DNA of 64,000 nucleotides from Methylophaga sp. UBA3192 (GTDB lineage: Bacteria; Pseudomonadota; Gammaproteobacteria; Nitrosococcales; Methylophagaceae), in assembly GCA_002363955.1 (NCBI GenBank), contig DEXE01000002.1, forward strand, positions 62,001 to 126,000. Direction: 5' to 3'. Under the pieces are notes generated by a model, which saw nothing but the letters and a program-made list of their open reading frames with translations, ran no database searches and was not told the DNA's origin. The translations under genes and the position numbers were made by a program. Shown here piece after piece: positions 1 to 8,592 of this stretch (its first letter is position 1; each line of letters begins with the position of its first letter).

Positions 1-82
1 GTTTTGAGGTGGTGCTACAGCCGCTGACAAGCACTGAAAGCACTGCAAATAGAGGCCAAAGCCGTTTTTTAATTTTTAACAT
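1..82 (-). CDS. Lipoprotein, N-terminal fragment (runs off left edge)
   Basis: Only the first 27 codons are inside the window; the gene reads leftward and leaves at base 1. The visible part is a lipoprotein signal: basic start MLKIKKR, a hydrophobic stretch, then lipobox LVSGC with the lipid-acceptor cysteine at residue 22, followed by a Ser/Thr-rich linker. This predicts export by Sec and processing by Lgt and LspA. The mature protein lies outside the window, so its function cannot be told. No strong ribosome binding site is visible before the ATG. Confidence 0.7.
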   Translation of the reverse strand, partial: MLKIKKRLWPLFAVLSVLVSGCSTTSK

Positions 83-446
83 AACGGATTATCATAATGT
101 CGTAAGTTTATAATCGTGCTCAATTTATACCTTAATAAAACATCAATGACCAGCCTTTAACACACCTTTACGATTATCGGTTTTTAAAGCCATCGTTTCC
201 AGCTGTGTACAGTCCTCCGGTATTGTTGAGATTTCATAGCCGGCTCAGTTTAAGTCGGAAATGGGATTGCTGGATAAGACTTTCGTTCCTCCTCATACTC
301 ACCAATAATCAGGCTTTAAGTTATTACCGGCCATGTAAAAAAACGGTCATCTATTGTGTCTCAGAATAATTATTACACGACTTCTATAGGTGCCATTGTC
401 AGGCTACGTTAAACTATCGGTTGTTTTAAACAAAAGGGTTAGCTGA
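83..446. other. Intergenic region between divergent genes
   Basis: This 364-base stretch separates the leftward lipoprotein gene from the rightward DUF2797 gene, so it should carry both promoters. I see no convincing sigma-70 pair, RNA gene or terminator. On the minus strand an open stretch of 33 codons without a plausible start (244 down to 143) has a protein-like composition and may be a gene remnant. This is weak evidence. Confidence 0.4.
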
Positions 447-1280
447 GTGACAGAATTTGCAGGACAGCTCAATAAGATGCAGGTAACTCTGACGGATCAG
501 GATGCTCCCGTAGATTACAAAATGATTTTGGGCGAGCACCAAGTGCCAATGAATCGGCTTGTAGACGAAAACATACAGTTGATTTACGCGGGCGAAATCC
601 GCTGTCAACATTGTCAGCGAAAGACAAAAAAAAGTTATAGCGGTGGCTTTTGCTTTCCCTGTTCACAAAAACTGGCACAATGCGATTTATGTTTTATGAA
701 GCCGGAATTGTGTCACTTTGCACAGGGCACTTGCCGGGAGCCGGAATGGGGTGAGCAGGTCTGTATGCAGGACCATATTGTGTACCTTGCCAACAGTTCG
801 GGTATTAAAGTGGGCATTACCCGCATCTCGCAAATTCCGACTCGATGGGTGGATCAAGGAGCCACTCAGGCTTTACCTGTTTTTCGGGTGAGCAGCCGTT
901 ACCATTCAGGTTTAGTTGAGGTTATGTTCAAACAGCATGTATCTGATCGTACGGATTGGCGGAAAATGTTGCGTGGATCGGCTGATTATATTGATCTGGC
1001 TGAACAGCGAGATCGTTTACTGACAGAATGCGCTGACGAAATCCAGCTGCTGCAACATCAGGTGGGGGAAAGTGCTATCACGATTTTTACTGATGAGAAG
1101 CCGCTGGAAATAACTTATCCTGTTTCACAATATCCGCAAAAAGTCAGTTCATTGAACTTTGATAAAACCCCGGAAATTACGGGAAAGCTATTAGGCATAA
1201 AAGGGCAATATCTGATCCTCGATATTGGCGTATTAAATATCCGCAAGTTCAATGGTTACCAAATAACAATGAAGGTGTAA
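447..1280 (+). CDS. DUF2797 family protein
   Basis: A 277-residue protein of the DUF2797 family, which has no established function. The first third carries a dense cysteine cluster (C53, C56, C69, C72, C79, C82, C89, C96, C106) whose CxxC spacings suggest zinc binding. After it comes a segment with HIVYLANSSGIKVGITR and a downstream RWVDQGA, conserved in this family and reminiscent of a GIY-YIG-like core. The GTG start is placed by an AAAGGG element 8 bases upstream. The stop overlaps the pyrD start (TAATG), so the two genes are probably translationally coupled. A nucleic-acid role is possible but is only inferred. Confidence 0.8.
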   Translation: MTEFAGQLNKMQVTLTDQDAPVDYKMILGEHQVPMNRLVDENIQLIYAGEIRCQHCQRKTKKSYSGGFCFPCSQKLAQCDLCFMKPELCHFAQGTCREPEWGEQVCMQDHIVYLANSSGIKVGITRISQIPTRWVDQGATQALPVFRVSSRYHSGLVEVMFKQHVSDRTDWRKMLRGSADYIDLAEQRDRLLTECADEIQLLQHQVGESAITIFTDEKPLEITYPVSQYPQKVSSLNFDKTPEITGKLLGIKGQYLILDIGVLNIRKFNGYQITMKV

Positions 1281-2305
1281 TGGTAATGTATCGTCTGCTA
1301 CGAGACCTGATGTTCAAAATGGATGCTGAAAGGTCACACCATATTGGTATGACTGGTCTGAAGTGGTTGGAAATGTCTGGCTTACTTGGCTTGGCTGTCC
1401 CGAAAATACCAACAGTACCAGTTCATGTCATGGGATTACGTTTTCCTAACCCAGTGGGTTTAGCCGCTGGTCTGGATAAAAATGCCGACTATCTTGAAGC
1501 CCTTACGACACTGGGGTTTGGTTTTATAGAAGTCGGTACAGTGACACCAAGACCACAACCTGGCAATGCCAAACCCCGATTGTTCAGACTGCCTGAAGCA
1601 GACGCCATAATTAATCGTATGGGCTTTAATAATCTTGGTATTGACCATTTGCTTGAGCAGGTTCAGGCCGCTCAAACTGATGCCATTATTGGCATTAATA
1701 TTGGTAAAAACGTTGATACTCCGGTCGAAAAAGCATTGGATGACTATCTGATTGGACTGGAAAAAGCCTACCCACATGCGGATTACATCACCATAAATAT
1801 CTCTTCACCCAATACGCCGGGATTACGTAATCTGCAATTCGGTGAAGCATTGGATAAATTGCTGGATGCGTTGAAAAAACGCCAAACAGAACTTGCCGAG
1901 CAATGGCGACGTTATGTGCCGATGGCCGTTAAAGTAGCGCCGGATTTAACTTTGGAAGAAGTGCAGCAATTGGCAGAATGTTTTAGTCGCTTCAGGATTG
2001 ATGCTGTCATTGCAACCAATACCACCCTGTCCCGAGAGGCGGTTGCCGGATTACCGCATGCCGATGAGGCGGGAGGGTTGAGTGGCCGTCCGGTATTTGC
2101 TAAATCAACTGAAATTGTTCAACAATTCAGACAGGCTTTGCCAGTCGAAATGCCGATTATTGCTGCTGGCGGCATTATGAGTGCAGAAGATGCTATGCAG
2201 AAAATTGAGGCAGGGGCAGAGTTGGTGCAAATATACAGTGGCTTGATTTATCAAGGCCCAAAATTAATTCAAGATATTGTCAAAACCATTCAAGTAAGGA
2301 GATAA
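1280..2305 (+). CDS. pyrD: Dihydroorotate dehydrogenase (quinone), class 2
   Basis: Oxidises dihydroorotate to orotate in pyrimidine synthesis, passing electrons through FMN to ubiquinone at the inner membrane. At 341 residues it matches class 2 enzymes (about 336). Visible family motifs are GLAAGLDKNADYLEAL near the N-terminus, INRMGFNNLG, the active-site segment NISSPNTPGLR, and the FMN-phosphate loop AAGGIMSAEDA near residue 300. The N-terminal helices seen in class 2 enzymes are present. The first ATG overlaps the DUF2797 stop; a second ATG two codons later is an alternative start. The mechanosensitive-channel gene follows after one base. Confidence 0.95.
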   Translation: MVMYRLLRDLMFKMDAERSHHIGMTGLKWLEMSGLLGLAVPKIPTVPVHVMGLRFPNPVGLAAGLDKNADYLEALTTLGFGFIEVGTVTPRPQPGNAKPRLFRLPEADAIINRMGFNNLGIDHLLEQVQAAQTDAIIGINIGKNVDTPVEKALDDYLIGLEKAYPHADYITINISSPNTPGLRNLQFGEALDKLLDALKKRQTELAEQWRRYVPMAVKVAPDLTLEEVQQLAECFSRFRIDAVIATNTTLSREAVAGLPHADEAGGLSGRPVFAKSTEIVQQFRQALPVEMPIIAAGGIMSAEDAMQKIEAGAELVQIYSGLIYQGPKLIQDIVKTIQVRR

Positions 2306-2306
2306 C

Positions 2307-3149
2307 ATGGAGACCGGAACAGGCAGCGTCATAGGCGATATTCTGCTGAGTATTTTCTTTGCGACCTTGATTGTCATTATTGGTCGCACAGTGGTTAGCT
2401 GGTTAGTGAAGCTGTCTCGTAAAGTGATGGTCAGGGCCAATATGGATCCGATCCTGATCAATTTCTGCAGCTCGATTATTAATGTACTGTTGTTGCTGTT
2501 TGTATTGATCGCCGCACTGGATCAGCTGGGTGTAAATACCACATCAATGATAGCCGTACTGGGGGCTGCGGGCTTAGCTGTCGGTTTGGCGTTAAAGGAT
2601 TCATTACAAAACTTTGCGGCTGGGGTAATGCTGATCATGTATCGCCCATTCAAAATCGGTAATTTTGTGGAAGTCTCGGGTGTAATGGGTATCGTTGAAC
2701 AAATCACCATCTTTAATACCGTAATGCGTACCCCCGATAATCGCGAAGTCATTGTTCCCAACGGCAAAATTTACGCCAATACGATTACCAATTTTTCGGC
2801 ACGGGATACCCGACGCATCGATATGGTATTTGGTATCAGCTATGAAGATGATTTATTGAAAGCCAAACAAATTATGACCGATATCGTGACCGGACATGAA
2901 CTGGTATTGAAGGATCCCGCGCCGATTATCCGCATTGCTGAGTTGGGTGACAGCTGTATCACCTTTAATGTATGGCCATGGGTAAATTCTGCTGATCTGG
3001 CCACTGTGAGAGCGGATTTGATTGAAACTATCAAACTGGCATTTGATGCTAACGGCATCAGTATCCCTTATCCACAAATGGATGTGCATTTTAATAATGT
3101 TGATGCAGCAAATGAACCATCCACTCAGGACAAAAACGAATCAGCCTAA
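2307..3149 (+). CDS. MscS-family small-conductance mechanosensitive channel
   Basis: A 280-residue inner-membrane channel that would release solutes during hypo-osmotic shock. Three N-terminal hydrophobic helices (about residues 8-30, 50-72 and 80-112) are followed by the soluble beta domain. The third helix has the glycine/alanine-rich pore pattern (AVLGAAGLAVGLALKDSL), and the MscS signature VPNGKIYANTITNF lies near residue 150. Size and architecture match E. coli MscS (286). It starts one base after pyrD, implying one transcript, and its end overlaps the convergent gloB by 4 bases. Confidence 0.92.
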   Translation: METGTGSVIGDILLSIFFATLIVIIGRTVVSWLVKLSRKVMVRANMDPILINFCSSIINVLLLLFVLIAALDQLGVNTTSMIAVLGAAGLAVGLALKDSLQNFAAGVMLIMYRPFKIGNFVEVSGVMGIVEQITIFNTVMRTPDNREVIVPNGKIYANTITNFSARDTRRIDMVFGISYEDDLLKAKQIMTDIVTGHELVLKDPAPIIRIAELGDSCITFNVWPWVNSADLATVRADLIETIKLAFDANGISIPYPQMDVHFNNVDAANEPSTQDKNESA

Positions 3150-3916
3150 AAATTATCTTTCCAGGCGCGTAATACCTTAAATACCGCCAGAGGGCTCTCG
3201 AGCGGCTGACCAGCGTAGGCTTCAGCCGCTTTAATTATTGCGGCATCATCACAGCGTAAAAACGGATTTGTCTGTTTTTCCTCCAGCAAAACGGAGGGAA
3301 CCGTTGCGATATGCTGTTCTCTCAAGGCTTCAGTTTTCTTTAAGCGTTCATGCAGAGCCGGATTATTTTTATCTACCGCCATGGCAAATTGCAGGTTTGC
3401 CAGAGTGTATTCGTGGGCACAGTAAATATAGGTAGTATCTTTAAGTTGTTTGATTTTCCCTAATGAAGCAAACAACTGTTCCGCCGTACCACCCAACAGA
3501 CGGCCGCAACCTGCTGCAAATATGGTATCGCCACAGAATAGGTTATCCTCTACTAAATAACTGATATGTCCTGGAGTATGGCCGGGCGTGTCCATTATTT
3601 TAAAGTGGGGAAAGGATGGGTGTAACAATTGATCTGCCTGTGCGTACAAAGGGGTATCAACAGTTTTAATATGTTCTCGCTGTGGACCGAAGACCGGTAA
3701 ATCATATAAATCATCCAGACGACGGATACCACCAATATGATCCGCATGATGATGCGTGACTAATATAGCAGCAGGTTGCAGATCATTTTTTTCCACAAAT
3801 TTGATCACCGGCCCGGCATCACCCGGATCGACGATTAAGACATCACGGTTATGGGCTGACTGGATCAACCAGATATAATTATCACTGAATGCCTTTACAG
3901 CATGAATTTGTAACAT
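3146..3916 (-). CDS. gloB: Hydroxyacylglutathione hydrolase (glyoxalase II)
   Basis: Hydrolyses S-D-lactoylglutathione to D-lactate and glutathione, the second step of methylglyoxal detoxification. The 256-residue protein has the metallo-beta-lactamase fold signature HxHxDH (H55, H57, D59, H60) and the second metal segment DTPGHTPGHISY. The C-terminal HAGH domain with the glutathione-binding basic region is present, and the length equals the family norm. It is divergent from the yafS-like gene, as in E. coli where gloB flanks yafS-rnhA-dnaQ. Confidence 0.94.
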   Translation of the reverse strand: MLQIHAVKAFSDNYIWLIQSAHNRDVLIVDPGDAGPVIKFVEKNDLQPAAILVTHHHADHIGGIRRLDDLYDLPVFGPQREHIKTVDTPLYAQADQLLHPSFPHFKIMDTPGHTPGHISYLVEDNLFCGDTIFAAGCGRLLGGTAEQLFASLGKIKQLKDTTYIYCAHEYTLANLQFAMAVDKNNPALHERLKKTEALREQHIATVPSVLLEEKQTNPFLRCDDAAIIKAAEAYAGQPLESPLAVFKVLRAWKDNF

Positions 3917-3939
3917 TTTTTACTCCGCCGGAATGGCCT

Positions 3940-4665
3940 ATGTGCGATTATAAAGAGCATGACCTAGAGATGACACAATGGTGGCAATCTTCGCTTGCCC
4001 GCTACTTGCAAACCCAGGAACAGCAATGGTTGCAGTATCGACAGGCGAAATTACATGGTTATTTTCAACTGCAGTTTGGCGGACAAAAACTTATCCTGCC
4101 GCCTTCAATACGCCCTGCTTATCAGGCTCTAATGGGTATGGAGGGGCAATTTCATGCACAAATTGAACAATTACCCTTTAAAACAGACAGTGTCGATGTC
4201 ATGTTATTACAGCACGTTGTGGAATTTTCCAGACATCCACATCAATTGTTACGGGAAGCAGACAGAGTATTAAGCGAAGACGGCACCCTTATTTTATTAT
4301 GCTTTAATCCATTTAGTTTCTGGGGCTTGCGACGGTTATTTTCGTGGCAAGATAAACTGCCCTGGCGCGGCCAGTTTTTTTCGCGTCAACGATTAAAAGA
4401 CTGGCTGGCATTACTGGATTTTGATGTAATTGAAGCCCGTTCCATTATCTATTGTCCACCATTGCAAAATGAACGGTGGATCAAGCGCAGTGGTTTTTTG
4501 GAGCGGTGGGGCCGACGTTTGTGGCCTTACTTTGGTGGCGTAACGGCGATTGTGGCGAAAAAACGTACGATACTGGTGACCCCGTTGCAAAGTCGGTGGC
4601 AGGATAGAAAATTATTTCCCAGACCACAACTGGTGACCCCTTCAGCAACACGAAAAGAGCATTAA
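3940..4665 (+). CDS. YafS-like class I SAM methyltransferase
   Basis: A methyltransferase-fold protein of unknown substrate, corresponding in position and sequence style to E. coli YafS. The conserved stretch LREADRVLSEDG followed by CFNPFSFWGLRRL is the post-motif region typical of this family. The usual glycine-rich motif I is not obvious before it, so SAM binding is uncertain. An upstream in-frame start at 3889 would overlap the gloB start. I chose the ATG at 3940 because GGA precedes it by 7 bases and it gives 241 residues, close to YafS (240); ATG 3970 is also possible. The stop overlaps the rnhA start. Confidence 0.75.
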   Translation: MCDYKEHDLEMTQWWQSSLARYLQTQEQQWLQYRQAKLHGYFQLQFGGQKLILPPSIRPAYQALMGMEGQFHAQIEQLPFKTDSVDVMLLQHVVEFSRHPHQLLREADRVLSEDGTLILLCFNPFSFWGLRRLFSWQDKLPWRGQFFSRQRLKDWLALLDFDVIEARSIIYCPPLQNERWIKRSGFLERWGRRLWPYFGGVTAIVAKKRTILVTPLQSRWQDRKLFPRPQLVTPSATRKEH

Positions 4666-5108
4666 TGGAACAGGTTGAAATTTTTACCGATGGTGCATGC
4701 AGTGGCAATCCCGGTCCCGGTGGCTGGGGAACCATATTAAGAGCCAAAGGCACAGAAAGAGAATTGTCTGGTGGCGAAAAAATGACCACCAATAATCGCA
4801 TGGAAATGATGGCCGTCATTGCTGGTCTGGAAGCATTGAAAAGGCCTTGTCATGTCACCATTACCACTGATTCACAATACGTGATGAAAGGCATGACGGA
4901 ATGGTTGAAAGGCTGGAAAGCTAAGAACTGGAAAACGGCCGCCAGACAACCGGTAAAAAATGCTGATCTCTGGCAGCGCATGGATGCGGCATCACAGCCA
5001 CACAAATTGGAATGGCAATGGGTTCGGGGTCATGATGGTCATCCGGAAAATGAACGTGCCGATCAATTAGCCGTCGATGCCCGAACGCGAATAGCAATAC
5101 AGGATTAA
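4665..5108 (+). CDS. rnhA: Ribonuclease HI
   Basis: Degrades the RNA strand of RNA-DNA hybrids, removing Okazaki primers and R-loops. The 147-residue protein begins with the catalytic-aspartate motif FTDGACSGNPGPGGWG, has the ENRMEM-like segment (TNNRMEMMAV) with the second acidic residue, TTDSQYV with the third, and the WVRGHDGHPENERAD segment with the basic loop and last acidic residue. Its start overlaps the preceding methyltransferase stop, and dnaQ follows after 3 bases. The order yafS-rnhA-dnaQ is common in gammaproteobacteria. Confidence 0.97.
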   Translation: MEQVEIFTDGACSGNPGPGGWGTILRAKGTERELSGGEKMTTNNRMEMMAVIAGLEALKRPCHVTITTDSQYVMKGMTEWLKGWKAKNWKTAARQPVKNADLWQRMDAASQPHKLEWQWVRGHDGHPENERADQLAVDARTRIAIQD

Positions 5109-5111
5109 GCC

Positions 5112-5837
5112 ATGGCAGAGCAAACCAGTCAGCGTCAAATTGTCTTAGATACTGAAACCACCGGTCTGAGCACCGCTGATGATCACCGCATTATCGAAAT
5201 TGGCTGTGTGGAGCTGGTCAACCGTCGGCTGACCGGTGAAACCTTTCATCAATACATTAATCCACAACGTGCCATTGATGCAGGGGCCATGGAGGTGCAT
5301 GGCATTACCAATGAATCATTGGCAGATAAACCTGTTTTTGCCGATATTGCTGAAGATTTCCTGCGGTTTATAGAAGGCGCTGAACTGATTATCCACAATG
5401 CAGCGTTTGACGTGGGATTCCTCAATCATGAATTCACCAAGTTAGGTCATACGTCTCAGATTGAAGATATCTGCTCAGTGTTGGATACGCTGAAACTGGC
5501 AAGAGACAAACATCCCGGACAGAAAAACAATCTGGACGCGTTATGCAAACGTTACGGTGTAGATAATTCTAACCGCGAATTGCACGGCGCTTTACTGGAT
5601 GCCGAGATCCTGGCAGATGTTTATTTAATGATGACTGGTGGGCAGGTCAGCTTAACATTAGCTGCCGAGCAATTTGAGCCACAGCAGGATATTGAGCAGA
5701 ATGATCTCACTACAATCGAACGTCCACGCTCGGTATTAAAAGTGATTCAGGCTGATACTGCCGAACTGGCTGCTCATCAGATGATGCTCGAAAAATTGCA
5801 AGCCAGCAGTGATGGAAATTGTGTGTGGCTTAAATAA
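5112..5837 (+). CDS. dnaQ: DNA polymerase III epsilon subunit (3'-5' proofreading exonuclease)
   Basis: Proofreading subunit of the replicative polymerase. All three exonuclease motifs are visible: Exo I VLDTETTGL (D13, E15), Exo II NAAFDVGFL, and Exo III HGALLDAEILADVY. At 241 residues it matches E. coli epsilon (243), with the C-terminal tail that binds the alpha subunit. It is probably co-transcribed with rnhA. The following gap carries the heat-shock promoter of grpE. Confidence 0.96.
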   Translation: MAEQTSQRQIVLDTETTGLSTADDHRIIEIGCVELVNRRLTGETFHQYINPQRAIDAGAMEVHGITNESLADKPVFADIAEDFLRFIEGAELIIHNAAFDVGFLNHEFTKLGHTSQIEDICSVLDTLKLARDKHPGQKNNLDALCKRYGVDNSNRELHGALLDAEILADVYLMMTGGQVSLTLAAEQFEPQQDIEQNDLTTIERPRSVLKVIQADTAELAAHQMMLEKLQASSDGNCVWLK

Positions 5838-5873
5838 CGTTGAAATTGTTTTAACAAAAAGTTCTGTCCGCCG

Positions 5874-5901
5874 CTTGAAATCAGATTTTTGACCCCCAAA
5901 T
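5874..5901 (+). promoter_or_regulatory. Sigma-32 heat-shock promoter of grpE
   Basis: The -35 element CTTGAAA (5874-5880) and a -10 element CCCCAAAT (5894-5901) are 13 bases apart, close to the sigma-32 consensus CTTGAAA and CCCCATnT. It sits 38 bases before the grpE ATG and closely resembles the element before dnaK. Confidence 0.82.
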
Positions 5902-5939
5902 AGCAGCTTTGTGTTGAGCAAAGCGGAATCTGATTAATC

Positions 5940-6488
5940 ATGAGCAACGAAGAAATCGAAAAAGCGACGGCGGAATCTGAGCCGGTCGAAACCTCACCTG
6001 AAACAGCTGAGTCAGCGGAATCTGAAGCAGATGTTGTAAAACAGCTGGAAGATGCCCGTAACAAAGCCGATGAACATTGGAATGAATTGCTGCGTGCCAG
6101 AGCCGATCTGGAAAATATGCGTCGCAGACATAGTCGTGATCTGGAAAATGCCCACAAACATGCGCTGGACAAGTTCGTAACAGAACTGTTGCCTATTTGT
6201 GACAGTCTGGAATTTGGTCTCAACGCAGCAAAAAATGAAGATGCCAAGCTCGAAACAGTGCGAGATGGCATGGAAATGACACTCAAAATGTTTATGAGCT
6301 CGATCGGTAAGTTCGGTCTTGAACAACTTAATCCTGAGGGCGAGGCTTTCGATCCTGATCTGCATCAGGCCATGGCAATGCAGCCTGCAGAAGGCGTAGA
6401 AGCTAACCAGGTATTGAATGTTATGCAGAAAGGCTACCGCTTCAATGGACGTCTGTTACGTCCTGCCATGGTAGTGGTCTCTCAATAA
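5940..6488 (+). CDS. grpE: Nucleotide exchange factor GrpE
   Basis: Promotes ADP release from DnaK, resetting the Hsp70 cycle. The 182-residue protein has the expected acidic, disordered N-terminus (about residues 1-35), a long coiled-coil helix (ARADLENMRRRHSRDLENA) and the C-terminal beta domain ending in the family signature around GYRFNGRLLRPAMVVV. It lies just upstream of dnaK and dnaJ and has its own sigma-32 promoter. Confidence 0.97.
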   Translation: MSNEEIEKATAESEPVETSPETAESAESEADVVKQLEDARNKADEHWNELLRARADLENMRRRHSRDLENAHKHALDKFVTELLPICDSLEFGLNAAKNEDAKLETVRDGMEMTLKMFMSSIGKFGLEQLNPEGEAFDPDLHQAMAMQPAEGVEANQVLNVMQKGYRFNGRLLRPAMVVVSQ

Positions 6489-6506
6489 CCGGACGAAATT
6501 TAAGGG

Positions 6507-6534
6507 CTTGAAATCAAAATTTCCTGCCCCATCT
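6507..6534 (+). promoter_or_regulatory. Sigma-32 heat-shock promoter of dnaK
   Basis: CTTGAAA (6507-6513) and CCCCATCT (6527-6534), separated by 13 bases, match the sigma-32 consensus almost exactly. The element lies 54 bases before the dnaK start, so dnaK can be expressed separately from grpE. It shares the GCTTGAAATCA block with the grpE promoter. Confidence 0.88.
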
Positions 6535-6588
6535 ATTATCACAACGGCTGGAATAGCCAGACGAACTTAGTACGATGGAGAAAAGATT

Positions 6589-8511
6589 ATGGGTAGAATT
6601 ATTGGTATTGACTTGGGTACGACCAACTCATGTGTAGCGGTGATGGAAGACGGCAAAGCCCGTGTCATCGAAAACAGTGAAGGCGATCGCACAACCCCGT
6701 CAATTGTTGCATTCAACAAAGATAACGAAGTGATGGTAGGTCAGTCTGCTAAACGTCAGGCTGTCACTAACGCCAAAAACACCTTGTACGCAATCAAGCG
6801 TTTGATTGGCCGTAAATTCAAAGATGATGTAGTACAGCGCGATATTGATATGGTGCCGTACAAAATCGTTGAAGCAGATAACGGTGATGCCTGGGTAGAA
6901 GCCAACGGCAAAAAAATGGCTCCGCCTGAAATTTCAGCTCGCGTTTTGATGAAAATGAAAAAAACCGCTGAAGAATTTTTGGGTGAAGAAGTCACCCAAG
7001 CGGTTGTTACCGTTCCGGCCTATTTTAATGACTCACAACGTCAAGCCACAAAAGACGCGGGCAAGATTGCCGGTCTGGAAGTCAAACGTATCATCAACGA
7101 ACCGACTGCCGCAGCGCTGGCTTACGGCATGGACAAAAAACGCGGTGATTCCACGGTTGTTGTATATGATTTGGGTGGTGGTACTTTTGACGTATCTATC
7201 ATTGAAATTGCTGATATTGAAGGTGAGCATCAGTTTGAAGTACTGGCTACCAACGGTGATACATTCCTGGGTGGTGAAGACTTTGACCAACGTATCATTG
7301 ATTATCTGGTTGCTGAATTCAAGAAAGATCAGGGTGTTGATCTGAGTAAAGATCCTTTGGCCTTGCAACGTTTGAAAGATGCTGCCGAGAAAGCCAAAAT
7401 TGAGTTGTCTTCCAGCTCACAAACGGACATTAATCTGCCTTATATTACTGCAGATGCCAGTGGTCCTAAACATATGGAAATCCGTCTGACCCGTGCCAAG
7501 CTGGAATCTTTGGTAGAAGACTTGATTTCACGCAGTATGGAGCCATGCAAAATGGCGCTTAAAGATGCTGGTCTGAAAATCTCTGATATCAACGACGTTA
7601 TTCTGGTCGGTGGTCAAACTCGCATGCCTAAAGTGCAGGAAGCGGTTAAAGAAATGTTCGGCAAAGAGCCACGTCGTGACGTGAACCCCGATGAAGCGGT
7701 TGCCGTTGGTGCGGCGATTCAGGCGGCTGTTCTGGCTGGTGATGTAAAAGACGTATTGCTGCTGGACGTTACCCCATTAAGCCTGGGTATCGAGACCATG
7801 GGCGGTGTAATGACTAAACTGGTTGAGAAAAACACCACCATCCCAACAAAAGCGAATCAGGTGTTTTCAACAGCAGATGACAACCAACCTGCGGTGACTA
7901 TTCACGTGCTGCAAGGTGAACGTGAAATTGCTTCAGCGAACAAGTCACTAGGCCGTTTTGATCTAGCGGATATTCCGCCAGCTCCACGTGGTACACCGCA
8001 AATCGAAGTCACTTTTGACATTGACGCCAACGGTATTCTGAACGTGTCTGCGAAAGACAAAGCGACTGGTAAAGAGCAGTCTATTGTCATTAAAGCTTCC
8101 AGCGGTCTGTCCGATGAAGAAGTTGAACAAATGGTTAAAGATGCTGAGGCTCATGCTGATGAAGACCGTAAGTTCCATGAACTGGTCACAGTACGCAACC
8201 AGGCGGATGGCTTGATTCATGCCACCAATAAATCACTCACTGATCTGGGTGATAAAGTGGAAGCGGATGAAAAAGCCAAGATTGAAGCGGCCATTGAGGA
8301 GTTACAACAGGCTCTGAAAGGTGAGGATAAAGCGGATATCGAAGCCAAAACCGCTGCATTATCAGAAGCTGCAGGTAAGCTGGCTGAACGTGCCTATGCT
8401 GAAAATGCAGAAGCAGGTGAAGGTGCTGCAACAGATGACGCAGCAGCACAAAACGATGATGTGGTAGATGCCGAATTTGAAGAAGTCGATGACGACAAGA
8501 AAAATTCATAA
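6589..8511 (+). CDS. dnaK: Molecular chaperone DnaK (Hsp70)
   Basis: ATP-dependent chaperone for nascent and stress-damaged proteins. Over 640 residues it shows the actin-like ATPase domain, with phosphate 1 motif GIDLGTTNSCVAV at the N-terminus, connect motif INEPTAAALAYG and phosphate 2 motif VYDLGGGTFDVSI. The interdomain linker DVLLLDVTPLSLG, substrate-binding beta domain, alpha lid and acidic tail (EFEEVDDDKK) follow. Length is the family norm (E. coli 638). It lies between grpE and dnaJ with its own heat-shock promoter and a stem-loop after the stop. Confidence 0.98.
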   Translation: MGRIIGIDLGTTNSCVAVMEDGKARVIENSEGDRTTPSIVAFNKDNEVMVGQSAKRQAVTNAKNTLYAIKRLIGRKFKDDVVQRDIDMVPYKIVEADNGDAWVEANGKKMAPPEISARVLMKMKKTAEEFLGEEVTQAVVTVPAYFNDSQRQATKDAGKIAGLEVKRIINEPTAAALAYGMDKKRGDSTVVVYDLGGGTFDVSIIEIADIEGEHQFEVLATNGDTFLGGEDFDQRIIDYLVAEFKKDQGVDLSKDPLALQRLKDAAEKAKIELSSSSQTDINLPYITADASGPKHMEIRLTRAKLESLVEDLISRSMEPCKMALKDAGLKISDINDVILVGGQTRMPKVQEAVKEMFGKEPRRDVNPDEAVAVGAAIQAAVLAGDVKDVLLLDVTPLSLGIETMGGVMTKLVEKNTTIPTKANQVFSTADDNQPAVTIHVLQGEREIASANKSLGRFDLADIPPAPRGTPQIEVTFDIDANGILNVSAKDKATGKEQSIVIKASSGLSDEEVEQMVKDAEAHADEDRKFHELVTVRNQADGLIHATNKSLTDLGDKVEADEKAKIEAAIEELQQALKGEDKADIEAKTAALSEAAGKLAERAYAENAEAGEGAATDDAAAQNDDVVDAEFEEVDDDKKNS

Positions 8512-8533
8512 TCTTTCACACAATTAACTAAAA

Positions 8534-8569
8534 ACAGGCGTAGGCATTGAGCTTGCGCCTGTCTTGTTT
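8534..8569 (+). terminator. Stem-loop between dnaK and dnaJ (partial terminator)
   Basis: A 12-bp stem with two G-U pairs (arms 8534-8545 and 8551-8562, loop ATTGA) is followed by the weak T-tract CTTGTTT. It probably terminates part of the transcription after dnaK or protects its 3' end, lowering dnaJ relative to dnaK. The interrupted T-run makes it a leaky terminator at best. Confidence 0.6.
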
Positions 8570-8592
8570 AAGAGATACAAGAAAAACAAAAC

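Noticed and set aside
6756..7368. Frames antisense to or overlapping dnaK
   Set aside because: dnaK is intact and strongly supported over the same bases.
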